Below are positions 37,457 to 46,265 of a stretch of 64,000 nucleotides of DNA, piece by piece (the stretch's first letter is position 1; each line of letters begins with the position of its first letter). Under the pieces are notes generated by a model. It saw only the letters and a list, made by a program, of their open reading frames with translations. It did not search any database and was not told the DNA's origin. The stretch covers positions 21,936,995-22,000,994 of the forward strand of contig OZ035997.1 of NCBI GenBank assembly GCA_964035015.1, written 5' to 3'. A program made the position numbers and the translations under genes. The DNA is from Corallium rubrum (Eukaryota; Cnidaria; Anthozoa; Scleralcyonacea; Coralliidae).

Positions 37457-38908
37457 CTATAGGACGTATTTACTGAACAGATACCCAGACACAGCTGTTA
37501 GGACCAATAGGATTCCCAACTCATTGTCCGGCTTTGATTGTCTGTCAGGTGTGTGGACGGTTGGTTTGTCAGGTGTGTGGACGGTTGGTTTGTCAGGTGT
37601 GTGGACGGTTGGTTTGTCAGGTGTGTGGACGGTTGGTTTGTCGGTTTGTCCGTCACTGTCGTCTAGTGTTTCCAGATGTGGACCGCCTTTTTGATGTGTC
37701 TTTGGTGGTTGTTTGTGAGCACCTTGGTAGTTGACCTTAGAGTTAATACCAAACCTCATGTTTTCCGACGCACGTCTGAGTAAGTTGTTATATCCTATAA
37801 TCTTCTCCTTCAGTATCGTCAATGATCCTGGTACTAACCACGTGTCAGGGCTAATGGCTAGGTTCTGGGTGACGTTAGTATCCGATATTGCCCTGTTCAT
37901 ATTCAAAATCCAGGTGCTGACGCTGTAGTTAACGACGGCATCCTCTACAAGGACTCTGAATTCCTGCTGTGTCTCAAGACTGCCAGCACCTTTGTTAACA
38001 ATGCTGACCCTTGTTTTAGCCTGTGAGCCGAGAACGGCGTAGACATAAGCCTCAATAGACTCATTCAGATACTGCAGACCTACCCTGGTAAAACCATTTG
38101 TCCGTAAGGGGATGAACCTTCTGTAGTGTGTCTTATAGTCGCTATTGAGACGCCACATCCACTCATGGAACGAACGGTTGTGTTTGTAACCAGCGTGAGG
38201 ATTAATCAGGAACTCTCTCTCTCTGGGTATGTTCGCCATGTTGTCAATCACATCGCCGTGCCCAACGCCAAACTCTCTCATTAGGTCACTCCTCTTTTCC
38301 GTTATCAGGCGTCTTAGTATACGTCGTGTTGTGAAATAGAGGTGGAAACGCATGATAGAGGAGACCACTGGATATACGTCTTCTGAAAATTTTAGGTGTT
38401 CTACCCCAACGCCACAGCAGTACGAACTGAGATAGACAGCGGTTATAAGTTGGTAATAAGGTTCACTGTCATTCCACCATTTCGCGATGTCCGTCCGGTT
38501 CCCCGGATTCAGGACCGGTAACTTTGCCATGAAAAAGTCTTGGCCGTTAACGTAGATCCTGAAATTGTTAAGGTCGTAGTCTATGGCGTTGTCTGATAGG
38601 TATGTGAACTTCGAGAAGTCGTATTTCCCCTCAATGTCCTTCTCCCAGTGTCGTTTACCCTGAATCTTCCGTACCATACCACCACCGAGCCATATCTTCG
38701 GAAATCTGGGTGGTGGTTTATTTATTGTCAGATACTTGGTGTAGTTCTTATTGTTCTTAAACTCCACGTCACCAGTGTAGATGTATGAGTCACCGACAGG
38801 TCCAAAGAACACACCAGGCTCTGACTGACCAAAGACTGAATCAGTTATAAACCTGGTTCTATCGGCGTATGGATATTTGGTGAAAAATTCTCTTAGAGTC
38901 TTATCCAT
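37457..38908 (-). CDS. Large Polinton protein with DKPTVHTP repeats and C-terminal TM
   Basis: 483 residues, not recognised. The N-terminal about 380 residues look globular and aromatic-rich (for example IWLGGGMVRKIQGKRHW, RFIPLRTNGFTRVGLQYLNE). At about 430-461 four perfect 8-residue repeats DKPTVHTP (24-bp DNA repeats at about 37,550-37,645) form a linker, and the C-terminus is a membrane anchor (GILLVLTAVSGYLFSKYVL). The architecture of globular head, Pro/Thr stalk and anchor suits a virion or surface protein. The start at 38,908 faces the integrase start only 19 bp away. Confidence 0.75.
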   Translation of the reverse strand: MDKTLREFFTKYPYADRTRFITDSVFGQSEPGVFFGPVGDSYIYTGDVEFKNNKNYTKYLTINKPPPRFPKIWLGGGMVRKIQGKRHWEKDIEGKYDFSKFTYLSDNAIDYDLNNFRIYVNGQDFFMAKLPVLNPGNRTDIAKWWNDSEPYYQLITAVYLSSYCCGVGVEHLKFSEDVYPVVSSIMRFHLYFTTRRILRRLITEKRSDLMREFGVGHGDVIDNMANIPREREFLINPHAGYKHNRSFHEWMWRLNSDYKTHYRRFIPLRTNGFTRVGLQYLNESIEAYVYAVLGSQAKTRVSIVNKGAGSLETQQEFRVLVEDAVVNYSVSTWILNMNRAISDTNVTQNLAISPDTWLVPGSLTILKEKIIGYNNLLRRASENMRFGINSKVNYQGAHKQPPKTHQKGGPHLETLDDSDGQTDKPTVHTPDKPTVHTPDKPTVHTPDKPTVHTPDRQSKPDNELGILLVLTAVSGYLFSKYVL

Positions 38909-38927
38909 ATATCATAGGTTAGGTTAT
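38909..38927. promoter_or_regulatory. 19-bp divergent promoter space
   Basis: Only 19 bp separate the start codons of the minus-strand 483-residue gene (38,908) and the plus-strand integrase (38,928). It reads TATGATAT/GGTTATAT towards the two ATGs, the same AT-rich box found directly before most Polinton start codons, so transcripts must have extremely short leaders or start outside. Confidence 0.5.
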
Positions 38928-40025
38928 ATGGACACCGGGGTTGGGTTGGAACAGGAACTGAGAGACATTTACTACAATCCGAAAACAGGATATCAGTCGG
39001 CTGAACGGTTGTATCAGAAGGCATTGGAGGAAGGTCTTGATGTGAGTAGGAAGGTAGTGAGGGACTGGCTGAAAACACAGGACACGTACACGAGGTACAG
39101 ACCGGTTGTGAGGAGGCATAAGTTCAGACAAACGTTCGTAAGCCACCTCGGTGAACAGATACAGATGGACCTGGTTGATATGGGGAAGTATAAGAACCAG
39201 AATAAGGGGTATTACTGGATTTTGACTGCTGTTGAGATTCTGAGTAGGTATGCTTTCGCCATCCCCGTTTACAGGAAGGACACGAGTAATATGACTGGGG
39301 CTGTGGATAAGCTGCTGGAACAGTTCAGAGACCGATTTGGTGACTACCCCGATCTGGCTCAGTTTGACGACGGAAAGGAGTTCTATAACGTTGGTGTGAA
39401 AGGTCTGCTGAAGGAACGTGGTGTTGAGTACTTCAGTACGTTTTCGGATAAGAAAGCAGCAGTCGTCGAACGGTTCAACAGAACACTTAAGACTGCTATG
39501 TGGAAGTATTTCTACACCAAGGGGACTTATAGGTGGATTGATGTCCTGGACGATCTCGTTGGGGGTTATAACAACACAAAACACAGTGTCGTTATGCTGA
39601 AGCCCAGGGACGTCGGAAAGTCAAACGAAAATCAGGTTTGGAATACGTTGTTCGGTCATCACTTTGGTGATCATCCTCTGCCTAAGTTCAGGGTCGGAGA
39701 CACTGTAAGGGTGTCAAAGTACAAGAGCATATTTACGAAGGGTTATGAGGCTAACTTCACTGAGGAAATCTTCAGGATTACGAAGGTCATCCGTGGTGAT
39801 CCAAACGTTTACGAGATAGAGGACGCTGAGGGTGAGCCGATTATTGGAAAGTTCTATGATTCGGAGTTGTCACCGGTGGATAAGAAGGATGACGTTTATA
39901 GGGTGGAGAAGGTGTTGAGGAGAAAGAGAGTCGCGGGAAAGAAGATGGTGTTGGTTAAGTGGTTGGGTTATGGTGATAAGCACAACTCATGGATACCCGA
40001 GAGTGACGTACAAAACCTGGGTTAA
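38928..40025 (+). CDS. int: Polinton integrase with C-terminal chromodomain
   Basis: 365 residues from the ATG at 38,928; the frame runs further upstream but would overlap the divergent gene. Retroviral-type (rve) integrase that inserts the element. An N-terminal helical region, then catalytic Asp in IQMDLVDM (about 81), Asp in QFDDGKEF (about 147-148) and Glu in VVERFNRTLK (about 181). A beta-rich region follows (FRVGDTVRVSKYK, about 260), and a chromodomain closes the protein (about 312-362: VYRVEKVLRRK, LVKWLGYGDKHNSWIPE), which can steer insertion to methylated-histone chromatin. Its TAA shares bases with the ATG of the next gene (TAATG). Confidence 0.95.
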   Translation: MDTGVGLEQELRDIYYNPKTGYQSAERLYQKALEEGLDVSRKVVRDWLKTQDTYTRYRPVVRRHKFRQTFVSHLGEQIQMDLVDMGKYKNQNKGYYWILTAVEILSRYAFAIPVYRKDTSNMTGAVDKLLEQFRDRFGDYPDLAQFDDGKEFYNVGVKGLLKERGVEYFSTFSDKKAAVVERFNRTLKTAMWKYFYTKGTYRWIDVLDDLVGGYNNTKHSVVMLKPRDVGKSNENQVWNTLFGHHFGDHPLPKFRVGDTVRVSKYKSIFTKGYEANFTEEIFRITKVIRGDPNVYEIEDAEGEPIIGKFYDSELSPVDKKDDVYRVEKVLRRKRVAGKKMVLVKWLGYGDKHNSWIPESDVQNLG

Positions 40026-40726
40026 TGTATACCCAGGTAATGAGGTTAACATTATTCATTGAAAACGGTGAGAAGACTGTCTACTTCGAACAACCTATCA
40101 TGGTGACAGGTCCAAGACCACAGGTGATGCTGAAGAAAGCGACAGTGTACTGGAACTATAACAATGTGGTGTCAGGTCTAAACGATTCGGTGTCGTTTGA
40201 TGGTAAGGAGGCATCCGCTCCTGAAGGTTATTTCGGCTTTGACGCGTTGGAAACGTTTGTTAAGGGTTTGGCCGGGACCCACAGTGGGGTGGTTGAGTTC
40301 GGAAAGAATGTTTACAACGGAACTTCTAAGGTGAAAACGTCGGAAAAGCTGAAACTCGGAAAGATGGGTCTTCTTTTGGGGTTTGATGAAAACGATGTGA
40401 TAAATGGTGGTGGTGGGTGGACGAACAGTCCGAATCAGGTGGACATCAACAGAGGGTTGAGGTATGTCAGGATCTCGTGTGACGCTGTTGAGAGTGAGAG
40501 AAGTCTGGACAATGGGAGGAGGAGTAATCTGATTGGTACCCTTCCGATAACCTCTGAACAGAGTCTGAAAGGAAGTGTACAGCACTACACAGACATTGAG
40601 TCGAAAGCTGAGATTCGTAAGGGTGTTTATGGTAAGATGACCTTTAGGGTTCGTGGGAATAATGATCATTCGGTAGGTCGACCGGTTGGGATTGGGGCTG
40701 TTCTGCTTGAGTTGTACATAGGCTAG
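40025..40726 (+). CDS. Minor capsid (penton) protein, single jelly roll
   Basis: 233 residues. Position (between integrase and the major capsid gene), length and beta-rich sequence fit the Polinton PX/penton protein that occupies icosahedral vertices. Visible strands: GLRYVRISCDAVES at about 144-157, RRSNLIGTLPI at about 164-174, YGKMTFRVRGN and IGAVLLELYI at the end. Start overlaps the integrase stop. No defect seen. Assignment rests on context and fold pattern. Confidence 0.8.
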   Translation: MYTQVMRLTLFIENGEKTVYFEQPIMVTGPRPQVMLKKATVYWNYNNVVSGLNDSVSFDGKEASAPEGYFGFDALETFVKGLAGTHSGVVEFGKNVYNGTSKVKTSEKLKLGKMGLLLGFDENDVINGGGGWTNSPNQVDINRGLRYVRISCDAVESERSLDNGRRSNLIGTLPITSEQSLKGSVQHYTDIESKAEIRKGVYGKMTFRVRGNNDHSVGRPVGIGAVLLELYIG

Positions 40727-40732
40727 TATATA

Positions 40733-41956
40733 ATGGCTGGAGAAGGAGTTGATATTGAAATGGGTGAGCATGGTAGAGAAGAGGAAAGGGAAGATGGTAT
40801 CAACGAGACGAGTTTCATAGATGATGACAGTGGGGACCCCAAATCGGACTATTCCATATTCGAGCCTTCTGACGGTGTGACCCGTATTGAAGACGGAGCG
40901 CCCGACATTGGTAGTGACGTCGGGTCAATGAAAAGGTCTGTCACATATGATAAAAAGAAGGCCTTCCGCGAGGCATTAGGGGTTGTAATAAATAAAAAAG
41001 ATGGTGATGCATCTAATGAGTTGATAGAATGGACCGAATTCAGATTTAACGAAAAAAGTGGTCTCGTCAACGGATTGTGGTTTCATGATGTACTGGTCAA
41101 AGTGTCTGATGGTGACGGGACTAGGTACAGTGATAACAAATCAGAAAAGGTACAAGGGTATGTTGATCGTTTCAAAGAACTGTTAGAGGAAGCCAAAACC
41201 GAACATCACAATACGGCTGAGGGAGCGGTTGAGGAAATCAGTGGTAACCCAGTACTTTCTGAGAAAGTGGTGGCTAACATACTCTCACGATCCAGCTCAG
41301 CGATCAACGGTTGGGTTGGAGAAATGGAGGAAGAAGTGCAAGAACAGGTGAGAAAAATATTTATATCTGAACAGGAAGTAAGAGAAATCTCTGGGGTAGT
41401 CAACATACATGGTGAAGATACGGACATAATTGATTATCTTGAAATAGAAGCCGACGAATACAGAAAGAGAGCGGATAAAGAAGCCGACCCTCTTAAAAAA
41501 CAGTTCTACGATAACGTCATAAAAATGATAGAGTTAAAGGCAGACAGTATAAGAATCAAAATTAATGAAAGACCTGAACACACAGAAGCCATGTCTATCT
41601 TAAGCGATGAGGTGGAGAACAATGACCTGAATAGGTTGGAACGTTTTAAGAGGTGGGCTAAGGGGAATATGGTTGGCCTGTCTGCCATAGCCATTACCAT
41701 AGCTGGGATCATAACCACAATAGTTGTGGCGGCTAGAAAAGCTGTCTCGGGGGGAGCGAAGGCCGTCGGTGGTTTCGCTAAGGCAATCGCTAATCTGGGT
41801 AAGAGTTTGGGACCTCTGTTAGCACCACTGTTCAGTGTGATAGCACAGGTTCTGACTTGGGGAGCAAAGGGGATAGCATGGTTAGCCAACAATCTGTGGG
41901 TCTTAGCCATAGCTATGACGTGGTTGTTGTATGACTATTGGAAAAACCGAAAATAA
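40733..41956 (+). CDS. Polinton acidic protein with C-terminal membrane region
   Basis: 407 residues. Acidic N-terminus (about 1-70), a middle part rich in charged helices (about 130-290), and a long hydrophobic C-terminal region with several candidate membrane helices (about 315-335, VGLSAIAITIAGIITTIVV; about 388-402, LWVLAIAMTWLLYDY) plus a Gly/Ala/Lys amphipathic stretch between. It sits between the two capsid genes, and its start follows GCTAGTATATA. Probably a virion-internal or membrane-active protein, but I know no defining motif. Confidence 0.75.
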   Translation: MAGEGVDIEMGEHGREEEREDGINETSFIDDDSGDPKSDYSIFEPSDGVTRIEDGAPDIGSDVGSMKRSVTYDKKKAFREALGVVINKKDGDASNELIEWTEFRFNEKSGLVNGLWFHDVLVKVSDGDGTRYSDNKSEKVQGYVDRFKELLEEAKTEHHNTAEGAVEEISGNPVLSEKVVANILSRSSSAINGWVGEMEEEVQEQVRKIFISEQEVREISGVVNIHGEDTDIIDYLEIEADEYRKRADKEADPLKKQFYDNVIKMIELKADSIRIKINERPEHTEAMSILSDEVENNDLNRLERFKRWAKGNMVGLSAIAITIAGIITTIVVAARKAVSGGAKAVGGFAKAIANLGKSLGPLLAPLFSVIAQVLTWGAKGIAWLANNLWVLAIAMTWLLYDYWKNRK

Positions 41957-41973
41957 AACCTGTTATGTAGTAT

Positions 41974-43215
41974 ATGACCAACAGAAGTCAAACAGAGCTG
42001 TTACCTGGATTTAGACGGGCGAGAATGTCGGAGATTAAGGGACTCCGGACAAGACACACAATCACCATGAACCCCAACAAAGTCAACCCTGGTGAGGACC
42101 TCTACATCGACATACCAAAGCTAAAACCTGATAGCTGTTTGGTCCCGGGTAGTTTTCATCTATTGTTCGACTTTAAGAACATGAACACCAAGTCGTGGTT
42201 CCTAAACAATCTCTCCAGACTTCTGGTTGAAAGGCTGGTTGTTAAGCTAGCCGGCGAGACTGTTTACGACAATACGGGTGAAAGTGTTCTCGGTGTATAC
42301 AGGGATCTCTGGTTACCAAAGAGTGTGAGGGATCAGATGGTTGGGTACGGAATAGGTCCAGAGAACCTGAGAAAGTTGATGTCTAAGGACGACAGTGGGG
42401 CTTCCTCTGGGGACGTTGAGAAGGTAGCTGACGCTTTGATGCTCACAATCCATGGAGTGAGGATGAGGGTGAGATTGGATAAGATCCTCGGGGACCATGG
42501 ACTATATGCTCCCTTTGAGATGTATAACAACTTCCGCTATGTCATCAGCTTACCGAAAGCCTCTGACGTTATGGTGGCCCAGTCAAGTGAAACCGTTGAT
42601 GGGTACACACTGGAAAACCTTGAGCTGGAGTATGAGACGACTGATAACACCGACGTCGCCAGTGAGATATCCTCACTGTACACAGCTGGCCGATCGCTGT
42701 CCTACGAACACGTCACGCTGATGAAGTCAACTGAATGGGCGGCTGGATCAACCCTGATCAACGAACACATTAACCTCCCACGAAAGTCTATGAAAGGGAT
42801 TGTGATGATGTTCACAAATAAAACCCGGACTGATAGTGAGAAATACGTCTACCCAAACATTGAGAGTGTTAAGCTAACAATCGAGGGTGTACCCAACGCT
42901 GTCTTCAGTCAGGGGATCCCAAAGAGTCGGTTCTATGATGAGGCTAAAAGACTATTCGGTGGAAAGGAAAACACAGATCAGTTTATGACAATCCAAAAGT
43001 TCTACAAGGATGCTTTCGCTTTGGCGATTGACTTGAGAAGTATTGAGGACCGTGACAGTGTTGGAACTGGTAAAAGGATCGTTAATACACAGTCCGGGGT
43101 TCTGATTGAGATCACTAAGAAGGCGACTGTGGCTAATGTAGTCTGTCGGATCTTTGTGCTGAGTGATGGTTTGGTAAATATGGTAAATAAGAATCTAAAA
43201 TCAATCCAGTATTAA
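41974..43215 (+). CDS. Major capsid protein, double jelly roll
   Basis: 413 residues, the usual size for Polinton PY capsid proteins, which build hexagonal capsomers. Seen: N-terminal TITMNPNKVNPGEDLYIDIP, LSRLLVERLVVKLAGETVYD at about 80-99, EMYNNFRYVISLPKA at about 189-203, and a final beta-rich part with QKFYKDAFALAIDLRS and a C-terminal IFVLSDGLVNMVNKN. Uninterrupted frame. The start follows GTTATGTAGTAT. It is followed without a gap by the packaging ATPase. Assignment from family order and recognisable capsid motifs; the fold itself cannot be seen directly. Confidence 0.88.
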   Translation: MTNRSQTELLPGFRRARMSEIKGLRTRHTITMNPNKVNPGEDLYIDIPKLKPDSCLVPGSFHLLFDFKNMNTKSWFLNNLSRLLVERLVVKLAGETVYDNTGESVLGVYRDLWLPKSVRDQMVGYGIGPENLRKLMSKDDSGASSGDVEKVADALMLTIHGVRMRVRLDKILGDHGLYAPFEMYNNFRYVISLPKASDVMVAQSSETVDGYTLENLELEYETTDNTDVASEISSLYTAGRSLSYEHVTLMKSTEWAAGSTLINEHINLPRKSMKGIVMMFTNKTRTDSEKYVYPNIESVKLTIEGVPNAVFSQGIPKSRFYDEAKRLFGGKENTDQFMTIQKFYKDAFALAIDLRSIEDRDSVGTGKRIVNTQSGVLIEITKKATVANVVCRIFVLSDGLVNMVNKNLKSIQY

Positions 43216-43824
43216 ATGGACCACCCATTCAATATGCTGATCGTTGGTATGACGGCCTGTGGAAAAACCTGGTATCTCCTGAAGATGTTAGAAGATGAAT
43301 ACTCCGGGTTCTTCGACTACATCGTTCTGCTCTGTCCGACGTTCAGCTGGAACAAAACCTACACCACCTGGAAATACACCTCCGACCCGGACTTCATCGC
43401 TGTGGATTGTAGTCAGGACGACGTTGAGATTGTACTAGAATATGTTGTTCGGATATTTAAGGGATCCAAAACACTGATAGTCCTCGACGACTGTGCCAGT
43501 GGACAACCCGTAAAAAACAGAACAAGTGAGTTGGTTAAATTAGCCTTCAGCGCCCGGCACTACAATCTGTCAACTATCGTAATCACACAACAACTAACAG
43601 CTATCACAAAACCTTATAGGGAGAATATCAGTAAGTTGGTAACGTTCTACAACCCCAACAAAACCGATATGAAGGTCATCACTGATGACTACCTGGGTGG
43701 TTTAAACCGTGATGAGGTTATGGAGGTACCTAAAAAGCTAAAAGAAAACAAATACGCTAGGCTTGAGATTATGTTAAGGCATCCGTACGCGTATAAGGTG
43801 GTCATCCCAAAATCTAATCTATAG
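43216..43824 (+). CDS. Genome-packaging ATPase (FtsK/HerA, A32-like)
   Basis: 202 residues. Walker A GMTACGKT at about 11-18, Walker B LIVLDDC at about 91-97, and a sensor-like TIVITQQLT at about 118-126. This is the motor that pumps DNA into capsids in Polintons and related viruses. The start codon follows the capsid stop directly (TAAATGG), which indicates a polycistronic or closely coupled pair. Frame intact. Confidence 0.93.
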   Translation: MDHPFNMLIVGMTACGKTWYLLKMLEDEYSGFFDYIVLLCPTFSWNKTYTTWKYTSDPDFIAVDCSQDDVEIVLEYVVRIFKGSKTLIVLDDCASGQPVKNRTSELVKLAFSARHYNLSTIVITQQLTAITKPYRENISKLVTFYNPNKTDMKVITDDYLGGLNRDEVMEVPKKLKENKYARLEIMLRHPYAYKVVIPKSNL

Positions 43825-43828
43825 TAAG

Positions 43829-44416
43829 ATGGCTGAAAAGAAGAGTAAGACGGTGAGAGTCGGGAAAAAAGTCAAGGCACCCGCTGCAGAACCAGCTGAA
43901 GCATCTGTTGGGAAGCCAGAAACGGAAATACCTACCGAAATCCCCAACCTTGTTGATGAGCTCGTCAATGATCTGAAAAAGACTGAGGAAACCAACCCAA
44001 CGCCTCCACCAACCGATGACACCAATAGTAAGAGGAGTGAGCTGATAAAATTATCAGAAAACGGTGAAATAACTCAGTCAGTCAGCTACATCAAAAAAGC
44101 GTCGGTAAAGGTTGTGGATAAGCTATACGCTGAATATGAGGCTAAAAGGATGGAAAGAGCTAACGAATTCCTGACTGATATGTTAATCAGTAGATTCTCC
44201 AATGTTCTCGGTGGTCTGGACGCCGTAGAAAGCTCTGAGGAGCTAGACAATGAATTACAAAAAGACAAACTGTTAAAAAGTGACGTTGGTAAAGTTGTAG
44301 CCATGATCACACCGTACATACCATGCCTCGGACTGCTATCTGGTGGTGTAACTGTGGGAAAACATGTGTATCAACACAAAACTAAAGTATCTGAAGAGAA
44401 ATCGGGGAGTAAGTAA
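43829..44416 (+). CDS. Terminal Polinton protein, C-terminus encoded in the inverted repeat
   Basis: 195 residues. Lys-rich start, a Pro/Glu/Thr-rich low-complexity region (about 20-70), a charged helical middle, and a hydrophobic segment near the end (about 155-172, VVAMITPYIPCLGLLSGGV). The last about 40 codons lie inside the right 471-bp inverted repeat, so a headless copy is present in the left repeat. Function unknown; it may be a virion core or terminal protein, but nothing proves that. Confidence 0.75.
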   Translation: MAEKKSKTVRVGKKVKAPAAEPAEASVGKPETEIPTEIPNLVDELVNDLKKTEETNPTPPPTDDTNSKRSELIKLSENGEITQSVSYIKKASVKVVDKLYAEYEAKRMERANEFLTDMLISRFSNVLGGLDAVESSEELDNELQKDKLLKSDVGKVVAMITPYIPCLGLLSGGVTVGKHVYQHKTKVSEEKSGSK

Positions 44417-44764
44417 GGTGTGTCAAAACCACAACCCTGATCGCTTTGGGGTGTCTCACATCAAATCCAACAAAAGCGTCTGAAAGGGGTGGGTCGTTTT
44501 TCTCACTTTTTGAAGTATAAGCAGACGAAAATGGGTTTTTGGAGGCGTGAAAATTATTTTCCCCTTTCAAACATCCTTTGTTGATGAATTCCAGAATTAT
44601 TTTTTTTGGTTTTGGTCTCTTTTCGTCCCTTTTTCTTATACTTAAAAAAATTTTTAAAAAAGCTTACCGTTTCAAACAACCATCCTTGCTGAATCTGATC
44701 ATTTGGGGGCTGCCTTTGTTGGGAAAAAAAAAAGCGCGCCGGTACCCTCAAGTTCTATACTACT
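44294..44764 (-). repeat. Polinton right terminal inverted repeat
   Basis: 471 bp, complementary to 23,204-23,674. The inner part codes for the end of the last gene; the outer about 350 bp is non-coding and A/T-tract-rich (runs of A and T next to GCGCGCCGGTACC). It ends at GTTCTATACTACT followed by target duplication CATATA (44,765-44,770). Confidence 0.95.
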
Positions 44765-45193
44765 CATATACTAATACAACCGCTTAGGACCAGCACATGC
44801 ATGACTATGAATTTCATAATATAAAGTTGCAGCAGAGCCAATAAAAACTTTACGATCTACGAGTTTACGACGTCACCCTCAACGACGACGTCCTTTACAC
44901 AAAAGCATTATTTTTGCAAAACAACAAGAATGAATAATTTTTAGTCCCAAGAGTAATCACAGCGCTGTCCTCGTTCTCTACACAGCGCCACTTAGAGCAT
45001 TTTCACGTCTTCAGGACGACGTCAACGGCCAAAAGATGAGAACTGTTGCTTCAGATTGACTTCAACACAGACACTGGGATCATTTTAGCAATACTGGGCG
45101 TTTTGGAAGTCGCAAAAGTACAATCCTGGTCAAAATCACTCGGACACCTTGCGTTAAATTACACTTGATATCAAATTTCCTTCTGAAAATCAT

Positions 45194-45297
45194 TGCCCCC
45201 GCTCTCCCCATTCAATGTTGATAAACATTTGTACTGTATTTGCATTGTATTTGCATTTCATTTTCTAACCAACATTGAACGGGGGGAGTGGGGGGCA
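45194..45297. mobile_element. Short foldback element (MITE), family A copy 2
   Basis: Termini TTGCCCCC plus CTCCCCATTCAATGTTG on the left and the complement CAACATTGAACGGGGGG plus GGGGGGCAA on the right. Same family as 1,179-1,306 and 48,221-48,359. Confidence 0.7.
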
Positions 45298-45410
45298 ACG
45301 TTTTTTTGTACATAATATAAGAAATTGGTGCATGCGCTTAACTTCTTTTTACGCGACTGTCCGAGTTAATTTCAGTCAGAATTGTAGCTTCAAATATCAA
45401 AATATAATAG

Positions 45411-45813
45411 TCAGTTAGGCCAAAAAAAAAGTATTCTCTTTCTGGTCAGGGCACATGCCCAAAATCGACGCGGTGACGCGGGTTTGTTGGGTTTTTTTTT
45501 CCTTTTTTCCCCCCAAGGCAAACCTTGATTGAACAGACATCTGAAACATGTTGAGTATTCTTATAATATTCTTGTCACATGGTATACTGAACATGTAGCA
45601 TGAACATATGATTGAAATATGAAGCCTTCAATCAGTGCCCGCAAACATACCAGCGGTTTTCATAGGAAACATTGGTTGAGAATAGACCGATCAAATATTT
45701 AATATCCGCTGGTGTCATTTGTAGTCAAATGTTAAAAAAAAGTATCGACGCGCAAGGAAAAAGATGACGCGCGTGCTGACCAGAAACAGAAGACTTTTTT
45801 TTTGGCCTTAACT
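45411..45813. mobile_element. 403-bp element with about 38-bp inverted ends
   Basis: Left end TCAGTTAGGCCAAAAAAAAA then CTTTCTGGTCAG; right end CTGACCAGAAACAG then TTTTTTTGGCCTTAACTG. Subterminal CGACGCG words are also mirrored. No coding capacity, so a non-autonomous DNA transposon. Confidence 0.7.
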
Positions 45814-46265
45814 GTGACATGGCTCTAAATTGTAAAATTGTTGCTTCTTAACCGCCGTCGCCGTCCTAACATCTTAAAGTCCCTAATCAACATATGATCT
45901 CGAAACTCGGCGAAAGTTTTTGTTTTATCTTTTTGTTTACGTTTATGCAAACTTGGGCACAATGAGCACAATGTATGTTCGGTATAATAAAGAAGCAATC
46001 ATCCAATAGCAGCGTTTGGGTTCAATCGCTCAACCGTGTTCTTTAAATATTAATAAGCGAAAAACAAAAGGTTTGCGCACGGTGAGCACTGTCTCAACAT
46101 AAAATTATAGCACATTGTAAGCGCTCTGAAGTTTGCCGAGTTTCCAAATTGACTTTGGTTGCACGTTCGATCTTTGTTTAAGGCTCACAAAAATCTTCTA
46201 AGTATTTGGGCTATTAATTCCGGGTTCCCGCGTTATTGGAGGTTTTGCCTCCGTGGGCATTCCCT

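Larger units (their letters stand above)
23204..44764. mobile_element. Polinton/Maverick virus-like DNA transposon, complete
   Basis: A 21,561-bp element. Ends AGTAGTATAGAAC and GTTCTATACTACT are exact complements and begin a 471-bp terminal inverted repeat. CATATA at 23,198-23,203 and again at 44,765-44,770 is the 6-bp target duplication expected for this class. Between the ends lie protein-primed DNA polymerase B, chromodomain integrase, packaging ATPase, double-jelly-roll major capsid and penton-type minor capsid, the diagnostic Polinton set. About 4.1 kb is a later repeat insertion (29,109-33,191), leaving about 17.4 kb, a normal size. The genes are intron-less, more GC-rich than the surroundings, and packed with overlaps. 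It sits between the 5' end of glycerol kinase and the 3' part of isoleucyl-tRNA synthetase. Confidence 0.97.

Noticed and set aside
38919..39584. 221-codon minus-strand frame
   Set aside because: Antisense to integrase, whose catalytic motifs fix the coding strand.
23204..44764. Free bacterial or phage contig inserted by misassembly
   Set aside because: Target duplication and inverted repeats join it cleanly to host DNA, and the chromodomain integrase and gene set are those of eukaryotic Polintons.
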